Assembly (NCBI GenBank): GCA_964401935.1 | Contig: CAYOAL010000009.1 | Span: forward strand, 62,001 to 126,000 | Source: JAPYTK01 sp964401935 | GTDB taxonomy: Bacteria; Myxococcota_A; Polyangia; Polyangiales; Polyangiaceae | Length of the DNA: 64,000 bases | Direction: 5' to 3' | Shown here: positions 61,669-64,000 of the stretch, in pieces | Layout: every line of letters begins with the position of its first letter | Position numbering within the stretch: position 1 is the stretch's first letter | The notes under the pieces: generated by a model | Seen by the model: the letters and a program-made list of their open reading frames with translations, nothing else | The model's database searches: none | What the model was told of the DNA's origin: nothing | Translations under genes and position numbers: made by a program

Positions 61669-62880
61669 CTAGCGCGCCGGCAGCCTCGCGCGCATCCAGT
61701 CCGCGCTCGCCTCGACGACGCGTTCGATGGCGCCTGGCTCGGACCCACCATGATCGACGCCAGCGAGCTCGAGCGCCTGTCCGCGCGCGAACGCTGCGAG
61801 CTCTGCCGCCTCCTCGGCGCTGCAGATCACGTCGTGCTCGCCGTGGAGGGCGAGCACGGGCGCCGCGCAGCGCGACCACGCGGCGCCGAGCTCGACAGCC
61901 TCGAGCGCCTGGAAGAACGACACGACCCGTCCAAAGGCCCGGTCGTCGCGATAGTGTGTGAAGCCCGCGGCGGCGACGTGGGGACGCTCGGCGTACACCT
62001 CCCGCGGCGTCCGGCGGCGACGCAACACCTCGTGCTGCAGCTCCTCGAGCAGCGTGCGCTCGCGAGCGATCACGTCTTCAGCCTCACCGTCGCGCGCTCG
62101 CTGTCGAACGAAGCCTCCGAGGAGACAGTCGTGCCAGCGCGCCGCGGAGGTGCCGAAGACCACCACCCCTCGCACCGCGTCCGTCACCACGAGCGGCGCC
62201 TGCATGCCGCCGAGGCTGTTGCCAAAGAGGAACACGTCGCTCACCTCCGGCCGCCGTGACAGGTGGGCGAGGCCTGCCCGAAGCCCGACCAGCTCGTCCT
62301 CGAAGCCCAGCTCGGTGCAGGGCGGGCCCTCGCTGTCACCCACGCCGCTCCGTTCGACGCGCAGCATCGCGAAGCCCGCCTGCGTGAATCCGGCCACGAG
62401 ACGCCGGACCGGATGTGCCGGCGCGAGCGGATGCTCACAGCTGCCCCAGTCCAAGGCCTGCAGATACAAGATCGCGGGGTGCGGCCCAGGGGCCGCGGGC
62501 TGGGTGTAGATGGCCCGCAGCCGCGCTCGGTGAGCACCCAACACGTGGGTGAGCTCGACGGTGCCGCCTTCGAGCGACTCGGGAGGGAGCGGCGCGGCCC
62601 GAGCGACGACGGAGATCGGCACGCCAGCGCGCTCGAGGTGAAGTTGCACCAGGGTGCCACTCGAGAGTTGCGACACCGCCGCCACCAGCGCTTCGACGCT
62701 GCCCATGGGGACGCTGTCGACGCCGACCAAGCGGTCGCCGCGGAGCACACCGGCCCGAGCTCCGGCGCCGCGGGGCGCCACCTTCTCGACCACCACCCGA
62801 TCCTCGCGCTCGGAGCGTCTCACGCTCAGGCCGAGGTGGGCCCGTCGTGGCAGCGCGTCGGCCGAGTGGTTTGCGGTCAC
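61669..62880 (-). CDS. PDZ-alpha/beta-hydrolase fusion
   Basis: A 403-aa protein. Residues 15-95 form a PDZ-like domain (LGLSVRRSEREDRVVVEKVA and GVLRGDRLVGVDSVPMGSVE). Residues 105-400 form an alpha/beta hydrolase with nucleophile GNSLGG (Ser222), acid in HGEHD (about 353-357) and His in DHGG (about 385). No signal peptide was seen. PDZ and alpha/beta-hydrolase domains rarely occur fused; the PDZ may recruit a C-terminal peptide near the hydrolase. Start ATG at 62880 is near the divergent D-2-hydroxyacid dehydrogenase gene. Confidence 0.85.
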   Translation of the reverse strand: MTANHSADALPRRAHLGLSVRRSEREDRVVVEKVAPRGAGARAGVLRGDRLVGVDSVPMGSVEALVAAVSQLSSGTLVQLHLERAGVPISVVARAAPLPPESLEGGTVELTHVLGAHRARLRAIYTQPAAPGPHPAILYLQALDWGSCEHPLAPAHPVRRLVAGFTQAGFAMLRVERSGVGDSEGPPCTELGFEDELVGLRAGLAHLSRRPEVSDVFLFGNSLGGMQAPLVVTDAVRGVVVFGTSAARWHDCLLGGFVRQRARDGEAEDVIARERTLLEELQHEVLRRRRTPREVYAERPHVAAAGFTHYRDDRAFGRVVSFFQALEAVELGAAWSRCAAPVLALHGEHDVICSAEEAAELAAFARGQALELAGVDHGGSEPGAIERVVEASADWMRARLPAR

Positions 62881-62957
62881 CGCCGCATGGTACCGCGTGA
62901 CCCTCCCGACGCCATGGCGCGACCCGCGCCCGGGGCCACCCGGTGTATCGTCGGTCG

Positions 62958-63908
62958 ATGACGCGGGTCGGCACCGTGCACCTCTATGTCCACGCCGAGG
63001 GGGACCGCGCGGTTTGGGCGGCGCCCCTGCTCGAGGGCGGGCGCGAGGTGATCTGGTTGGAGGACGAGGGGGAGCTGTCGGCAGCGCTCCCCACGATGGA
63101 GGCCCTCGGCTGCGGCGGCCTCCCTGCGCTCGACTATACCGCCGCCGCGCGCCTGCGCCTGGTGCAGCTCTTCGGCGCCGGCATCGATCACGTGGCGGGC
63201 GTCGACCTCCCTCCCCGAGTGCACCTCACCAGCTCACGCGGTATCCACGGCGGTGAGATTCGCGACCACGCGCTGGCCATGATGCTCACCTTCGCGCGGG
63301 AGCTGCCTCGCGTGCTCGAGCTGCAAGCTCGCGCGGAGTGGACACCGTTTGCGGCAGGCACGCTCGCCGGCGCCACCCTCGCGATCCTCGGCCTCGGAAC
63401 CATCGGCAGGAGCGTCGCCGCCGCTGGGCGCGCGCTGGGCATGCACGTGGTGGGCACCCGCGCGAGCGGCGCGCCGGTGCCCGAGGCCGCACGCGTGTGG
63501 CCCCCCGAGGGAACCCGCGAGGCGCTCGCGAGCTGCGACTACGCGGTGGTGTGTCTGCCCCTCACCGCGCGCACACGAGGGCTACTCAACGCCACCATGC
63601 TCGAAGCCCTGCGCCCCAACGCGGTGCTCGTGCACATCTCGCGCGGGGGCATCGTGGACGAAGCCGCGCTCGCGGACATGCTCCGAGCCGGCCGGCTTCG
63701 CGGCGCCGCCCTCGACGTGTTCGAGCGCGAGCCGCTCCCCAAGAACAGCGCGCTCTGGGCCACACCGCGCCTCGTCGTGAGCGCCCACATCGCGGGGCTG
63801 AGCCACGACTACCTCGCGCGCGCGACGGCTTCCTTGGCCGAGAACCTCCGTCGCCTCGAAGCCGGCGAGCCGCTCGCCACCGAAGTGGACCTCGCGCGCG
63901 GCTACTGA
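62958..63908 (+). CDS. D-2-hydroxyacid dehydrogenase
   Basis: A 316-aa NAD(P)-dependent enzyme. The Rossmann motif is ILGLGTIGRSV, followed by HISRGGIVDEAAL and the catalytic His in SAHIAGLSHD. The NAD-binding Asp/Arg is replaced by VGTRAS, which suggests NADP preference. It reduces 2-oxoacids such as hydroxypyruvate or glyoxylate to D-2-hydroxyacids. ATG at 62958 was preferred over an upstream GTG. Divergent from the PDZ-hydrolase gene across 77 bp. Confidence 0.92.
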   Translation: MTRVGTVHLYVHAEGDRAVWAAPLLEGGREVIWLEDEGELSAALPTMEALGCGGLPALDYTAAARLRLVQLFGAGIDHVAGVDLPPRVHLTSSRGIHGGEIRDHALAMMLTFARELPRVLELQARAEWTPFAAGTLAGATLAILGLGTIGRSVAAAGRALGMHVVGTRASGAPVPEAARVWPPEGTREALASCDYAVVCLPLTARTRGLLNATMLEALRPNAVLVHISRGGIVDEAALADMLRAGRLRGAALDVFEREPLPKNSALWATPRLVVSAHIAGLSHDYLARATASLAENLRRLEAGEPLATEVDLARGY

Positions 63909-64000
63909 AAGGCGCGGGAGCTACGCGCTCACGTACGCGCCGCGAGCGCTCGATGCGCCATGTACGCGTACGGTCACGCGCAGTATGCGCCGGGGGCCGG
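63909..64000. other. Window edge, nothing recognised
   Basis: The final 92 bases show no clear coding pattern on either strand. A minus-strand gene ending here cannot be excluded. Confidence 0.4.

Overview
The window is very GC-rich DNA with strong codon-position GC bias. It looks like a chromosome fragment of a predatory or soil myxobacterium (Myxococcota, most likely Polyangia). The pointers are a MYXO-CTERM tail on a secreted trypsin, an AgmX/PglI-type lipoprotein, three eukaryote-like Ser/Thr kinases, and many lipoproteins with Gly/Ser-rich linkers after the lipobox. Only one functional tRNA gene (Ser, CGA) and no rRNA or CRISPR were seen. One 100-N assembly gap lies at 10813-10912.

Layout. 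(1) 1-5439, minus strand: a tightly coupled operon led by an Hsp70-Ser/Thr kinase fusion, followed by an outer-membrane barrel, a DUF1415-like protein and, after a short gap, an AgmX-type lipoprotein cut by the window edge. (2) 5798-12027: an accessory zone. It holds a nucleotidyltransferase/small-protein pair, a P450, an MtfA-like peptidase and a REP-associated (HUH/Y1) transposase, set among fragments of an IS91-type transposase, a LysR regulator and the peptidase gene itself, two dispersed repeats, and a 134-bp tandem array that contains the gap. (3) 12028-16741: a barrel protein, a ribosome-hibernation pair (baeRF3 plus HPF-like), a broken integrase against the 3' end of tRNA-Ser, and a decayed second copy of that tRNA. 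(4) 16742-30362: a 1675-aa TPR protein coupled to a zinc-ribbon protein, a large membrane-anchored protein, lipoproteins, a kinase and a tail-anchored repeat protein. (5) 30453-43232: a free-standing archaeal-type ThrRS editing domain, a GGDEF/EAL protein, a MYXO-CTERM trypsin, a third kinase, a stress-like cluster (baeRF12/host-attachment, SRPBCC, CBS), an AraC regulator with a class V aminotransferase, and a serine hydrolase. (6) 43394-47938, minus: a type VI secretion spike module (VgrG, HExxH protein, LysM/peptidoglycan-binding protein) joined by ATGA overlaps. (7) 48214-58704: secreted or lipid-anchored surface proteins (von Willebrand A, beta-propeller, MepA-like endopeptidase, Kazal-like, fasciclin). 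(8) 58766-63908: a radical SAM/SPASM enzyme coupled to an 83-aa zinc-ribbon lipoprotein, a PDZ-alpha/beta-hydrolase fusion and a D-2-hydroxyacid dehydrogenase.

The strongest candidates for little-described biology are the Hsp70-kinase operon, the VgrG/HExxH/LysM module, the radical SAM plus zinc-ribbon lipoprotein pair, and the transposon graveyard with its tandem array. All functions are inferred from motifs read by eye. No database search was run.
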